Source of the DNA: Janibacter cremeus
Lineage (GTDB): Bacteria > Actinomycetota > Actinomycetes > Actinomycetales > Dermatophilaceae
NCBI RefSeq assembly: GCF_029395675.1
Contig: NZ_CP115184.1
Span: 3,286,001-3,350,000 of the forward strand
DNA length: 64,000 nt
Direction of reading: 5' to 3'
Both the position numbers and the translations under genes were made by a program. Below are positions 47,719 through 56,068 of this stretch, piece after piece. Positions within the stretch are counted from its first letter, which is position 1. The number at the start of each line of letters is the position of its first letter. A model generated the notes under the pieces. The model was not told the DNA's origin. It did no database searches and was given only the letters and a program-made list of their open reading frames with translations.

Positions 47719-48693
47719 GAGGTTGCGCCAGTAGGTGGCTGGCCGGCGGGCGCGTGTCGGTGACGTAGGGCAGGCACAAGCACCGGTACAGGAAGAGGTG
47801 TCTAACGCCGTCTTCCGTTCCGAGGTGCTTGTGCCTGCCCTGCCATCTTCTGTCATCGAACCCCTGTGGGACCAGTTCGCCGCGCTGATCCCCGACCACG
47901 TCGACACCCACCCGCTGGGATGTCACAACCCCCGTATCGATGACCGGGTCGTCTTCGACAAGCTCGTGCAGAGCCTCGTGCTGGGTGCTGCCTACGAACG
48001 GATCGCGGACTCGGCCTGTTCGGCCACGACGATCCGCCGACGTCGCGATGCGTGGATCCACGCCGGGCTCTTTCAGCGGCTGGAGCAGATCTGTTTGGAA
48101 GCCTACGACCGGATCGTGGGCCTGGACCTGGCAGACATCACCGTCGACGGGTGCATCGTCAAAGCTCCCTGCGGTGGCCACGCCGCAGGAAGATCCCCGG
48201 TAGACCGCGGCAAACAAGGCACCAAGCGGTCGGTGATGACCGATGGGGCCGGGATCCCGATCGGCTGCATGGTCGCCCCGGCCAACCGCAACGACTCACC
48301 CTTCCTGCGGCCCACGCTGGAACAGCTGGGCAGGTTCGAGATCCGCTTCGGGGTCGGGCTGCCCGAGCAGATCACGGTGCACCTGGACGCCGGCTACGAC
48401 AGCGCCATCACCCGAGAGCTGCTGGAGGAACTGGGCTGCACGCCCGTGATCAGCGCCAAGGGCTTCCCCCTGCAGGCCGGCGCCCGCTGGGTCGTTGAGC
48501 GCACCAACTCCTGGCACAACCGCGGCTTCAAGAAGCTGGCCATCTGCACCGAACGCCGCACCCACGTCATCACCGCATTCATCGCCCTGGCCAACGCCGC
48601 GATCATCGTCCGCCGACTCCTGCGCCAAGCCTGGACCACCCACCGCTGGGACAAACGACCGGACAAGCGACCATGACCTACTGGCGGGACCTC
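47719..48693 (+). mobile_element. IS5-family insertion sequence, 975 bp, complete
   Basis: Imperfect terminal inverted repeats: left GAGGTTGCGCCAGTAG (47719-47734), right complement GAGGTCCCGCCAGTAG (48678-48693), 14 of 16 matching. Both ends are flanked by TAA (47716-47718 and 48694-48696), a 3-bp target duplication of the TNA type known for the IS1031 group of IS5. It contains one intact transposase gene, so it looks recent and possibly active. It has interrupted a copy of the island repeat. Confidence 0.9.
47798..48676 (+). CDS. IS5-family DDE transposase
   Basis: A 292-residue transposase (start GTG 47798; the frame is open to 47735). The N-terminal helix-turn-helix region includes ALIPDHVDTHPLGCHNPRID and SLVLGAAYERIADSACSATT. 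The DDE catalytic residues lie in ADITVDGCIVKAPCGGHAAG, in ITVHLDAGYDSAITRELLEE and in WVVERTNSWHNRGFKKLAIC. The E-R-x2-S/N-W...NR...L pattern is the IS5 C-terminal signature. The frame is intact with no sign of a programmed shift. Confidence 0.93.
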   Translation: MSNAVFRSEVLVPALPSSVIEPLWDQFAALIPDHVDTHPLGCHNPRIDDRVVFDKLVQSLVLGAAYERIADSACSATTIRRRRDAWIHAGLFQRLEQICLEAYDRIVGLDLADITVDGCIVKAPCGGHAAGRSPVDRGKQGTKRSVMTDGAGIPIGCMVAPANRNDSPFLRPTLEQLGRFEIRFGVGLPEQITVHLDAGYDSAITRELLEELGCTPVISAKGFPLQAGARWVVERTNSWHNRGFKKLAICTERRTHVITAFIALANAAIIVRRLLRQAWTTHRWDKRPDKRP

Positions 48694-48705
48694 TAAGCAG
48701 TTGCG
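48694..48705 (+). repeat. Island repeat copy 1, right half
   Basis: TAAGCAGTTGCG completes copy 1 of the repeat after the IS. Once the IS and one TAA are removed, copies 1 and 2 lie in the same orientation 42 bp apart. Confidence 0.85.
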
Positions 48706-48726
48706 CAGGGGGTGGGCGTAGATCTC

Positions 48727-48747
48727 GCAAGAGCCTAAGCAGCTGCG
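48727..48747 (+). repeat. Island repeat copy 2
   Basis: Core CAAGAGCCTAAGCAG within a 21-bp repeat ending CTGCG, preceded by TCTC as in copy 1. It differs from copies 1 and 3 by one base. It lies 86 bp before the AbiEi-like gene. Confidence 0.9.
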
Positions 48748-48832
48748 TAGCAAGAGTTCGTCGCACTGGTCACGTTCGTTGCCTGTGGAAAACTCTGCCG
48801 GGGGCCGGCGCACATTTCGGCACCCTTGCCGT

Positions 48833-49774
48833 GTGCAACCAACACTGCGAATCGACCCGGCGGACCTGGGCGACCTGCCCCTCTTCGACTTCGGGCGAGC
48901 CCGGTCCATGGGCGTGTCCGCGCACGATCTTGCGATCTTGGTCCGACGGGGCCAACTCTGGAGGGTCGAGCGGGGATGGTACTCCACTCGAGTGGGCGCC
49001 ACGGACGAGGAGAAGCACATCCTGCGCACGGTTGCCACCCTGCAGCTGCACGGCGAGGACTTCGCCGCGTGCCGGCACTCCGCGATCCTGCTCCACGGGA
49101 TGCCGTTGGCGCGCACGGACCTCACCGTCGTCGAGATCAGCAAGGTCAATGCCACCCACGGGCGCGTGCGCCGCGGCGTCCGGGTCAGTCGAGCACCCAC
49201 GAGGCGACAGGCCGTCAACGAGGTCATCGACCCCATCGCACACCGTCCGGTTCGGGTGGCGGATCCTGCGAGCGCCATCGTCGGCGCTGCGCTGAACAAC
49301 AACCCGCTCGGAGCCCTGGTGGCCGCCGACCACGCGGTGCGGCACGGCCTGTGTACTCAAGGGCAGATCGACCAGGACCTCGAGGCCATGCGCGGTTTCA
49401 GGGGCGTGGGTCGGGCCAGAGATGCCCTCGCGCACATCGACCCGCGACACGAGTCGCCGGGAGAAACCCTCACCGCCGACGTGTTGCGCAGCTGCCCGTG
49501 GGCCTTCGATCCGCAGGTCAAGGTGGTGGCACGAGGTCGTCGGTATCGCCTCGACTTCGCCCTGCGGGAGTACAAGGTCGCGATTGAGTTCGACGGCGCG
49601 ATCAAGTACACCGGCCCCGAAGTCATGGAGGAGCAGCTCGCGCGTGAGGCTGATCTGCGCGCCGAAGGCTGGGTGGTCGTTCGGGGCACGTGGGAGGACC
49701 TCACGGAGGAGGCGAAGATCCACAGCCTCCTGGCCGCGGCCGTCGCCGAGGCGTCCAGGGTGCCGGCTGCCTGA
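48833..49774 (+). CDS. AbiEi-like / DUF559 nuclease-fold protein (orphan)
   Basis: A 313-residue protein. The N-terminal part (FDFGRARSMGVSAHDLAILV, RRGQLWRVERGWYSTR, CRHSAILLHGMPLARTDL) matches the winged-helix and following region of AbiEi-type antitoxin-like proteins. The C-terminal ~90 residues (FDPQVKVVARGRRYRLDFAL, YKVAIEFDGAIKY, LRAEGWVVVRGTWEDL) match the DUF559/Vsr-like PD-(D/E)xK nuclease fold with the Asp and Glu/Asp active-site candidates. No AbiEii toxin gene follows, so it is not a standard toxin-antitoxin pair. It is bracketed by the island repeats (copies 1-2 before, copy 3 after). Start GTG 48833; a TTG at 48779 is possible. Codon use is a little less GC-biased than in the flanking operons. 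Confidence 0.8.
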   Translation: MQPTLRIDPADLGDLPLFDFGRARSMGVSAHDLAILVRRGQLWRVERGWYSTRVGATDEEKHILRTVATLQLHGEDFAACRHSAILLHGMPLARTDLTVVEISKVNATHGRVRRGVRVSRAPTRRQAVNEVIDPIAHRPVRVADPASAIVGAALNNNPLGALVAADHAVRHGLCTQGQIDQDLEAMRGFRGVGRARDALAHIDPRHESPGETLTADVLRSCPWAFDPQVKVVARGRRYRLDFALREYKVAIEFDGAIKYTGPEVMEEQLAREADLRAEGWVVVRGTWEDLTEEAKIHSLLAAAVAEASRVPAA

Positions 49775-49784
49775 CCCACCACTT

Positions 49785-49805
49785 GCAAGAGCCTAAGCAG
49801 TTGCG
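49785..49805 (+). repeat. Island repeat copy 3
   Basis: Third direct copy, 11 bases after the AbiEi-like stop and identical to the reconstructed copy 1. CGCAA/TTGCG-like ends can form a small stem around GAGCCTAAGCAG. Its last bases run into a CGAAGGGGG word (49804-49812). Confidence 0.9.
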
Positions 49806-49831
49806 AAGGGGGAGGGCCGGGAAGAGGGGAG

Positions 49832-50992
49832 TCAGGCGAAGGGGAGCTCCTCGGCCAGCCGGTCCGCCTCCTGCCTCGCGGCGAGATCGGCGCCCGTCTC
49901 GTCGGCCTCGGGGACGACCTCGTGCGGTTGGATGCGGCCGGCGGCGATGTCCTCGGCCCAGTGGCAGGCGACCTTGTGCCCGCTGCCCGCACCGTCGATG
50001 TCGACGATCCGCAGCTGCGGCCGCTCGGTGTCGCACCGCGACTCCTGGCGCCACGGGCACCGGGTGTGGAATCGGCACCCCGACGGAGGGTTGGCCGGTG
50101 ACGGGAGGTCACCGGTGAGCAGGATCTGCTCACGGGAGTCCTCGACGACCGGGTCCGGCACCGGGATGGCGGACAGCAGCGCACGGGTGTAGGGGTGCAG
50201 GGGAGTGGTGTAGAGGTCGTCGGCGTCGGCCTCCTCGACGATCCCGCCGAGGTACATCACCCCGACCCGGTCGGAGATGTGGCGGACGACGGCGAGGTCG
50301 TGGGCGATCACGAGGTAGGTCAGCCCGTAGCGCTCCTGCAGGTCGGACATCAGGTTGATCACCTGTGCCTGCACGGAGACGTCCAGGGCCGAGACCGGCT
50401 CGTCGGCCACGATCAGCTCCGGCTCGACGCTCAGTGCCCGCGCGATGCCGACGCGCTGGCGCTGACCGCCGGAGAACTCGTGCGGGTACTTCTTCAGGGC
50501 GGCCGTGGGCAGGCCCACGTCCTTCAGAAGCTGACGCAGGCGGGGGCCGGCGTCCTTGGCGTCCTTGACGATGCCGTGGGCCCGCATCCCCTCGACCAGC
50601 AGCGCCTCGACGCTCTGTCGTGGGTCCAGGCTGCCCATCGGGTCCTGGAAGATCATCTGCAGGTCCCGCCGCCGACGCCGCAGCTCTTCGCCCTTGAGGG
50701 TGCTGATCGCCTCCCCGTCGAAGGTGACGGTGCCCGCGGTCGCCGGCTCGAGGTGCAGGATCGCCCGCCCCAGGGTCGACTTGCCGCAGCCGGACTCGCC
50801 GACGAGGCCGTAGGTCTCACCCCGTCGGATCTGCAGGTCCACGCCGTCGACGGCGTAGACGTGCCCTACGACGCGGTCGAAGATCACCCCCTTCGTGATG
50901 GGGAAGTGGACCTTGAGGCCGTGCACGTCGACGAGCACGTCGCCGTCCTCGTGGTCGGGACCGGCGGTCCTCGTCGTGGCGTCGGTGCTCAT
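49832..50992 (-). CDS. ABC ATP-binding protein, DppF/OppF type (system 2)
   Basis: A 386-residue ATPase: LKVHFPITKGVIFDRVVGHV, Walker [58 protein letters not shown] and [19 protein letters not shown]. Clearly homologous to the DppF-type subunit of system 1 but with many differences throughout, so not a recent copy. The C-terminal tail is short and acidic. Start ATG 50992, overlapping the stop of the DppD-type gene by 4 bp; last gene of the minus-strand operon. Confidence 0.93.
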   Translation of the reverse strand: MSTDATTRTAGPDHEDGDVLVDVHGLKVHFPITKGVIFDRVVGHVYAVDGVDLQIRRGETYGLVGESGCGKSTLGRAILHLEPATAGTVTFDGEAISTLKGEELRRRRRDLQMIFQDPMGSLDPRQSVEALLVEGMRAHGIVKDAKDAGPRLRQLLKDVGLPTAALKKYPHEFSGGQRQRVGIARALSVEPELIVADEPVSALDVSVQAQVINLMSDLQERYGLTYLVIAHDLAVVRHISDRVGVMYLGGIVEEADADDLYTTPLHPYTRALLSAIPVPDPVVEDSREQILLTGDLPSPANPPSGCRFHTRCPWRQESRCDTERPQLRIVDIDGAGSGHKVACHWAEDIAAGRIQPHEVVPEADETGADLAARQEADRLAEELPFA

Positions 50993-52032
50993 CGGACCTC
51001 CTCGGTCGTGGCGCCCTCGGCGGGCGAAGGGGTGCCGGCCAGCGGGTTGAAGCAGCGCAGCGCCCGGTGGTCGTCGGTGACCGCGAGGTCGGGAGTGACT
51101 TCCACGCAGCGGTCGATCGCATTGGCGCACCGGGGGGCGAAGGCGCACGCGCTGGTCCACGGCAGGTTGTCCGCGACCGACCCCGGGACGGGGTTGAGGC
51201 GTGCACCCCGGTCGCCGTCGAGGCTGGGGACGCTGGAGAGCAACCCCCCGGTGTACGGGTGGCGGGGCTCGGCGAAGAGCGCATGGCGCTCGGCGCGCTC
51301 GACGAGGCGCCCGCCGTAGAGGACGTTGATCTCGTCGCACAGGCCGGCGACGACCCCGAGGTCGTGGGTGATCATGATCAGCGCCGTCCCGGTGTCCTCG
51401 ACGAGGTCACGCAGCAGCGCCAGGATCTGCGCCTGGATCGTCACGTCGAGCGCCGTCGTCGGCTCGTCGGCGATGAGCAGGCGTGGCTCGCAGGCGAGCG
51501 CCATCGCGATGAGGGCGCGTTGCCGCATGCCACCGGACAGCTGGTGCGGGTAGTCGGTGAGACGCCGGTCCGGGTCGGGGATGCCGACCTTCTCGAGCAT
51601 GTCGCGGGCGCGCGGCTTGGCAGCCCGGCGCGACAGGCCACGGTGCCGCTCGAGGACCTCGCTGACCTGACGACCGATCGGCACGACGGGGTTCAGCGAG
51701 GACAGGGGGTCCTGGAAGATCATGCTGATCTCCCGGCCCCGCTTCGCCCGCAGCTCCTTCTCCGGCATCGCGAGCAGGTCCTGGCCGTCGTAGGACACCG
51801 TGCCGGTGACCTCGTTGCCGTGCGGGGGGAGCAGGCCCATGATCGCCAGGGAGGTGACCGACTTGCCGCAGCCCGACTCGCCGACGAGACCGACGGTCTG
51901 GCCCGGTCGCACGTCGAAGCTCAGCCCGTCGACGGCGGCGAAGGATTCCTGGTTCCGGCGCCCGAAGGAGACCGTGAGGTCGCGGACGGACAGCAGGGGC
52001 TCGTGGGAGTGGGTCGTCGTCATGGTGGTCAC
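50989..52032 (-). CDS. ABC ATP-binding protein, DppD/OppD type (system 2)
   Basis: A 347-residue ATPase: [88 protein letters not shown] and [18 protein letters not shown] 52032 is used since it overlaps the permease stop (GTGA), like the other junctions in this operon; ATG 52023 is the alternative. Confidence 0.93.
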   Translation of the reverse strand: MTTMTTTHSHEPLLSVRDLTVSFGRRNQESFAAVDGLSFDVRPGQTVGLVGESGCGKSVTSLAIMGLLPPHGNEVTGTVSYDGQDLLAMPEKELRAKRGREISMIFQDPLSSLNPVVPIGRQVSEVLERHRGLSRRAAKPRARDMLEKVGIPDPDRRLTDYPHQLSGGMRQRALIAMALACEPRLLIADEPTTALDVTIQAQILALLRDLVEDTGTALIMITHDLGVVAGLCDEINVLYGGRLVERAERHALFAEPRHPYTGGLLSSVPSLDGDRGARLNPVPGSVADNLPWTSACAFAPRCANAIDRCVEVTPDLAVTDDHRALRCFNPLAGTPSPAEGATTEEVR

Positions 52033-53033
52033 CGTCGGCTCTTGGGGTCGAGTGCCTCGCGCAGCGACTCACCCATGAGGGTGAAGCCGAGTGCGACGAC
52101 GATGATGCACGCCGCCGGGTAGAACGCCAGGTGGGGGTTGTCGTAGATGTACTGCTGTGCCTGTCCGAGCATCTGGCCCCACTCGGGCTGGGAGTCGTCG
52201 GGGTTGCCGAGGCCGAGGAACGACAGGGCGGCCGCATCGATGATCGCGGTCGCGAGCACGAGCGTCGACTGCACGATCACCGGGCCCAGCGAGTTGGGCA
52301 GCATGTGCCGCAGCACGATCGCCCGACGGCGGACACCCAGCGCCCGGGCCGCCAGGACGTGGTCCTTGCTGCGCTCGGCGAGCATGGAGCCGCGCAGCAG
52401 GCGGGCGAAGATCGGGACCTGGACGGCGCCGACGGCGATGATCACCGTCCACTGGCTGGGCTCGGCGGCGACGACGGCGATGGACATCGCGAGCAGCAGC
52501 GAGGGGATCGAGAGCATCACGTCGACGATCCGCATGACCACCGAGTCGACCCACCCGCCGAAGGCGCCGGCGATGGTGCCGAGGAGGACGCCGCCGGTGA
52601 GCCCGCCCAGGGTGGCCAAAACGCCGACCATCAGCGTCTGGCGGCTGCCGATGAGCAGCCGCGAGAGCAGGTCGCGTCCCTTCGGGTCGCCTCCGAGCGG
52701 GTGGCCCGGCTGCGGGTCCGGGACGGGATTGGTCTGCTGGCTGATCTGGTCCGCGAGGATCCACTTGGCCGGGTCGTGCGGGGCCAGCAGGGGCGAGATG
52801 ATCGCGAGGACGACGAACACCACGGTGATGCCCAGGCCGAGCAGGAAGATCGGGTTGCGGCGCAGCCGGCGCCACGCCGAGGCGATGAGGGAGACGCCGT
52901 CGCCCTCGTCGATGGCGCCCGCCTCGTCGACCGTCGCCGGGGCCGTGGCCATGGCGCTGCCGGCGAGCGCGTCGATGCGTTGCTTGCGTCGCGCGCCGGG
53001 GCCCCGCCGGGGACCGTTGTCGGAGGAAGTCAT
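52029..53033 (-). CDS. ABC permease, DppC/OppC type (system 2)
   Basis: A 334-residue permease: polar N-tail, then WRRLRRNPIFLLGLGITVVF, HPLGGDPKGRDLLSRLLIGS (the family's GTDxxGRDxxSR block), the EAA loop RSKDHVLAARALGVRRRAIV, and [13 protein letters not shown] at the end. The ATG at 53033 shares one base with the stop of the upstream permease. Confidence 0.93.
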   Translation of the reverse strand: MTSSDNGPRRGPGARRKQRIDALAGSAMATAPATVDEAGAIDEGDGVSLIASAWRRLRRNPIFLLGLGITVVFVVLAIISPLLAPHDPAKWILADQISQQTNPVPDPQPGHPLGGDPKGRDLLSRLLIGSRQTLMVGVLATLGGLTGGVLLGTIAGAFGGWVDSVVMRIVDVMLSIPSLLLAMSIAVVAAEPSQWTVIIAVGAVQVPIFARLLRGSMLAERSKDHVLAARALGVRRRAIVLRHMLPNSLGPVIVQSTLVLATAIIDAAALSFLGLGNPDDSQPEWGQMLGQAQQYIYDNPHLAFYPAACIIVVALGFTLMGESLREALDPKSRR

Positions 53034-54037
53034 CAGGGCCTCACTCGGGGGTCGATGAGCGCGTAGAGGATGTCCACGAGCAGGTTCACCAGGACGTAGG
53101 CGATGGCGGCCACGAGCACGATGACCTGCAGCACGGGGTAGTCCCGCTCACGGAAGGCCTCCTCGAGGGCACTGCCGACGCCACCGAAGTTGAAGACGGT
53201 CTCGGTGAGCACCGCCCCGGAGAGCAGCAGCCCCATCTGCAGACCGACTGCGGTGACCACCGGCAGGAGGGCATTGCGCATGACGTGGCGGCCGCGCACG
53301 ACGCGGTGACTCAACCCCTTCGCCTGCGCGGTGCGGACGAAGTCCTCGTCCAGGACGTCCAGGACCGACGCCCGGGTGATCCGGAAGATCATCGCGAAGG
53401 GGATGGAGGCCAGGGCGATCCCGGGAAGGATGAGGTGCTTGAGGGAATCCCAGGCGGCGTCCCACTCCCGGGTGAGGATCCCGTCGAGGACGAAGAAGCC
53501 GGTCACCGAGGTCGCGTTGCCGATGCTCTGCCGGCCGGAGACGGGCAACCACCCGAGCTCCACGGCGAACCAGTACTTCAGCAGGAAGGCGAGGAAGAAG
53601 ACGGGGACGGCCACCCCGACGAGCGACCCGAGGATCGAGGCGTTGTCGATGATGCCGCCGCTGCGTCGGGCCGAGAGGTAGCCCAGGGGGATGGCGAGGG
53701 AGATCGCGAGCACGAGCGCGACGACGCTCAGCTCGATCGTCGCGGGGAAGCGTTCGAGGAAGATGTCCAGCGCCGGCCTGCCGGTCTGGACCCCCGTGGA
53801 GACGCCGAAGTCACCCTGGACGGCCCGCTCGAGGAAGTTCAGGTACTGCACCGGGATGGGCTCGTTGAGTCCGAGCGCCTCGGTCAGTGCCGCACGCGAC
53901 TTCGGTGTGGCGCGCTCGCCGAGCATCGCGGAGACGACTCCGCCGGGCAGGGCGCGCAGCCAGGCGAAGAGCAGGATCGACAGGACGAAGACGACGAGCA
54001 CGAGCTGCATCAGCCGTCGGACGATGAACTTCAGCAC
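53033..54037 (-). CDS. ABC permease, DppB/OppB type (system 2)
   Basis: A 334-residue permease: MLKFIVRRLMQLVLVVFVLS, GLNEPIPVQYLNFLERAVQG, RSGGIIDNASILGSLVGVAV and the EAA loop FVRTAQAKGLSHRVVRGRHV. It follows the binding-protein gene after a 108-bp gap that contains a long hairpin. Confidence 0.93.
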   Translation of the reverse strand: MLKFIVRRLMQLVLVVFVLSILLFAWLRALPGGVVSAMLGERATPKSRAALTEALGLNEPIPVQYLNFLERAVQGDFGVSTGVQTGRPALDIFLERFPATIELSVVALVLAISLAIPLGYLSARRSGGIIDNASILGSLVGVAVPVFFLAFLLKYWFAVELGWLPVSGRQSIGNATSVTGFFVLDGILTREWDAAWDSLKHLILPGIALASIPFAMIFRITRASVLDVLDEDFVRTAQAKGLSHRVVRGRHVMRNALLPVVTAVGLQMGLLLSGAVLTETVFNFGGVGSALEEAFRERDYPVLQVIVLVAAIAYVLVNLLVDILYALIDPRVRP

Positions 54038-54064
54038 AGGGAGTGACCTCGCTGTCGGCGGGGC

Positions 54065-54104
54065 TCGGGGCCGTCATGACCGCGATCGGTCACGACGGCC
54101 CCGA
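54065..54104 (-). terminator. Intercistronic hairpin between binding protein and permease genes (system 2)
   Basis: Arms TCGGGGCCGTCATGACC (54065-54081) and GGTCACGACGGCCCCGA (54088-54104) match 16 of 17, loop 6. Same position in the operon as the hairpin at 43384-43417 of system 1, but unrelated in sequence. Confidence 0.8.
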
Positions 54105-54145
54105 ACCGCCGGTGATGGGTGGAGGGCGTGTCTAGCAGGCGCCGC

Positions 54146-55804
54146 TCACTCGCCGCCGACGGTGACGGTGTCGAAGTGCTCGGCCGTGAGCGGGCTCGTG
54201 ACGAGCCCCTCGACGTCCTCGCTGACCACGATGGCCGGCGGGGAGTGCGAGATCGGAGCGCCGGGGACGTACTCCTCGGCGATCTTCTTGTTCAGCTCCT
54301 CGTACTTGGTGGCGCGCTCCTCCTCGTCGACCGTGCCGTCGGCCTCGGCCAGCTCCTTGGCGAGCTGCTCGCCGTATCCGGCCTCGACGGTGCCGAAGTC
54401 GTTGGCCGACGCGTTGCCGAAGAAGGTGCCGACGAAGTTGTCGGCCGAGTCGTAGTCACCCGTCCAGCCGAGCAGCCACGCGTCGTACTGACCGGCGTCG
54501 ACGTTGTCGAGGTACCCGCCGTTCCACGGCTTCGTCGTCGCCTTGACCGTGATGCCGGCCGCCTCGAGGTTGTTCGCGATGGCCTCGTGGATCTTCTGCG
54601 GGTTGGGCATGTACGGCCGCGAGACCTGGCTCGGGTAGGCGAACTGCAGGGTGAGGTTCTCCGCGCCGGCCTCCTTCAGCAGCTGCTTGGCCTTGTCCAC
54701 GTCGTGCGGGTAGGGCTCGAGGTCCTTGTTGTACCCCTTGACCGCCTCGGGCATGAACTGCGAGGCCGCGCTCGCACCCTCGGGCAGCTGGGAGCTGACG
54801 AGGCTCTCCCGGTCGATCGCGTAGTTGATCGCCTGCCGGACCTTGACGTCCTTCAGCTTCGGGTTCGACTCCGGGTTCAGGCCCATGTAGAGGATGTTGA
54901 AGGGGTCGCGGATCTCGACCTTGTTGCCGGCCTCCTCCAGACCCTTCCAGTCCACGGGGTTGGGCAGGTCGTAACCGTCGATGCTGCCGGCCTCGAGCTC
55001 CTGGCGACGGGTCGACTCGTCGGGGATGATCTTGAAGACGATCTTCTCGGTCTTCGCCTTCTCGCCCCAGTAGTCGTCGTTGCGGACGATGGTCACGGTC
55101 TTGTTGGCCTCGTCGTACTCCTCGAAGAGGTACGGACCGCTGCCGACGGGGTTCTTCGAGTTCTCGGGGTAGACGAAGCCCTGGCCCTGCGTCTTGACGT
55201 TGTTCGCGTTGCCCTCCTCGAGGGCCTTGGGCGACTGCATCGCGAAGGAGGAGAGGGAGAGCAGCGCGGGGAACTTCGAGGTGGCGCGCTTGACCGAGAT
55301 GACGACGGTCTGCTCGTCCTCGACCTTGCAGCCGTCGTAGAGGGAGTCCTTGCCGAAGCCGCCCGTGCTGTAGGCCCAGTACTCGGCCGGGCCGGACTGG
55401 GCGGCCTCGTTCTGGTTGGCCATCCGCTCGAAGTTGGCGCACACGGCCTCGGCGTTCAGCGGCTCACCGTCACTGAACTGCACCCCTTCGCGCAGGGTGA
55501 AGGTCCAGTCCTTGCCGTCCTCGCTGGGCTCCCACTCGGTGGCCAGGCCAGGACCGAGCTCGGCGCTGCCGGGCTTGACCTCGACGAGGCCCTCGAAGAT
55601 CTGGCGGGTGATGCGGAAGGTCTCGCCGTCGGTGGCGTAGAAGGGGTCGAACACCTCGGGGGCGCCCGCGGCGCCGAAGGTGAAGGTGCTGCCGCCCTCT
55701 CCGCCCCCGCCACCGGAGCCGTCGCGCTCGCTCTCGGCGCAGGCACTCAGGACCAGGGCCACCGCGGCGGCCGCGGCCAGCGGAGCTGATTTCCTCATCG
55801 ACAT
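54146..55804 (-). CDS. Oligopeptide-type ABC substrate-binding lipoprotein (system 2)
   Basis: A 552-residue family-5 binding protein. Lipoprotein signal MSMRKSAPLAAAAAVALVLS then ACAESE, lipid Cys at about 22. It has FTLREGVQFSDGEPLNAEAV, VGSGPYLFEEYDEANKTVTI and VRQAINYAIDRESLVSSQLP. It is only distantly similar to the binding protein of system 1, so the ligand probably differs. ATG 55804 is preceded by GAGGAA. First gene of the minus-strand operon; divergent from typA across a 264-bp gap in which I see no clear operator. Confidence 0.93.
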   Translation of the reverse strand: MSMRKSAPLAAAAAVALVLSACAESERDGSGGGGGEGGSTFTFGAAGAPEVFDPFYATDGETFRITRQIFEGLVEVKPGSAELGPGLATEWEPSEDGKDWTFTLREGVQFSDGEPLNAEAVCANFERMANQNEAAQSGPAEYWAYSTGGFGKDSLYDGCKVEDEQTVVISVKRATSKFPALLSLSSFAMQSPKALEEGNANNVKTQGQGFVYPENSKNPVGSGPYLFEEYDEANKTVTIVRNDDYWGEKAKTEKIVFKIIPDESTRRQELEAGSIDGYDLPNPVDWKGLEEAGNKVEIRDPFNILYMGLNPESNPKLKDVKVRQAINYAIDRESLVSSQLPEGASAASQFMPEAVKGYNKDLEPYPHDVDKAKQLLKEAGAENLTLQFAYPSQVSRPYMPNPQKIHEAIANNLEAAGITVKATTKPWNGGYLDNVDAGQYDAWLLGWTGDYDSADNFVGTFFGNASANDFGTVEAGYGEQLAKELAEADGTVDEEERATKYEELNKKIAEEYVPGAPISHSPPAIVVSEDVEGLVTSPLTAEHFDTVTVGGE

Positions 55805-56068
55805 GTGGTTCCTCGCTTGTCGTGCCGGCCCCGGACAGGACTGCCCGGAGAACCCCCGGTGTGACGTGATGCACACACGGGTTGACCCGGCAATCTAGCG
55901 GCAATGGTCGACTGCTGCGCGGTAAGCCGATCACCTTTACCGGAGTGATACCGCTTGTGCGGAGGGGGCCGCGACGAAGGGGGAAAACCCTCACCTGTCG
56001 GGTCGGTCCAGCGGGTGGCGACCGACGTCCATTTGGGCATGGGTGCGCGTCCTGAGAGAATCCCACCC

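Noticed and set aside
48833..49774. A full type IV toxin-antitoxin pair
   Set aside because: No AbiEii-like nucleotidyltransferase frame exists on either side; only the AbiEi-like/DUF559 gene is present.
47701..49812. Island repeats considered as the ends of the IS element or of a composite transposon
   Set aside because: The IS has its own terminal repeats and TAA duplication inside copy 1; the 21-bp repeats are direct, lie outside it and exist without it at copies 2 and 3.
41705..55804. The two ABC operons as a recent duplication
   Set aside because: Corresponding subunits differ throughout, including motifs next to Walker A and all hairpins, so divergence is old or the origins are separate.
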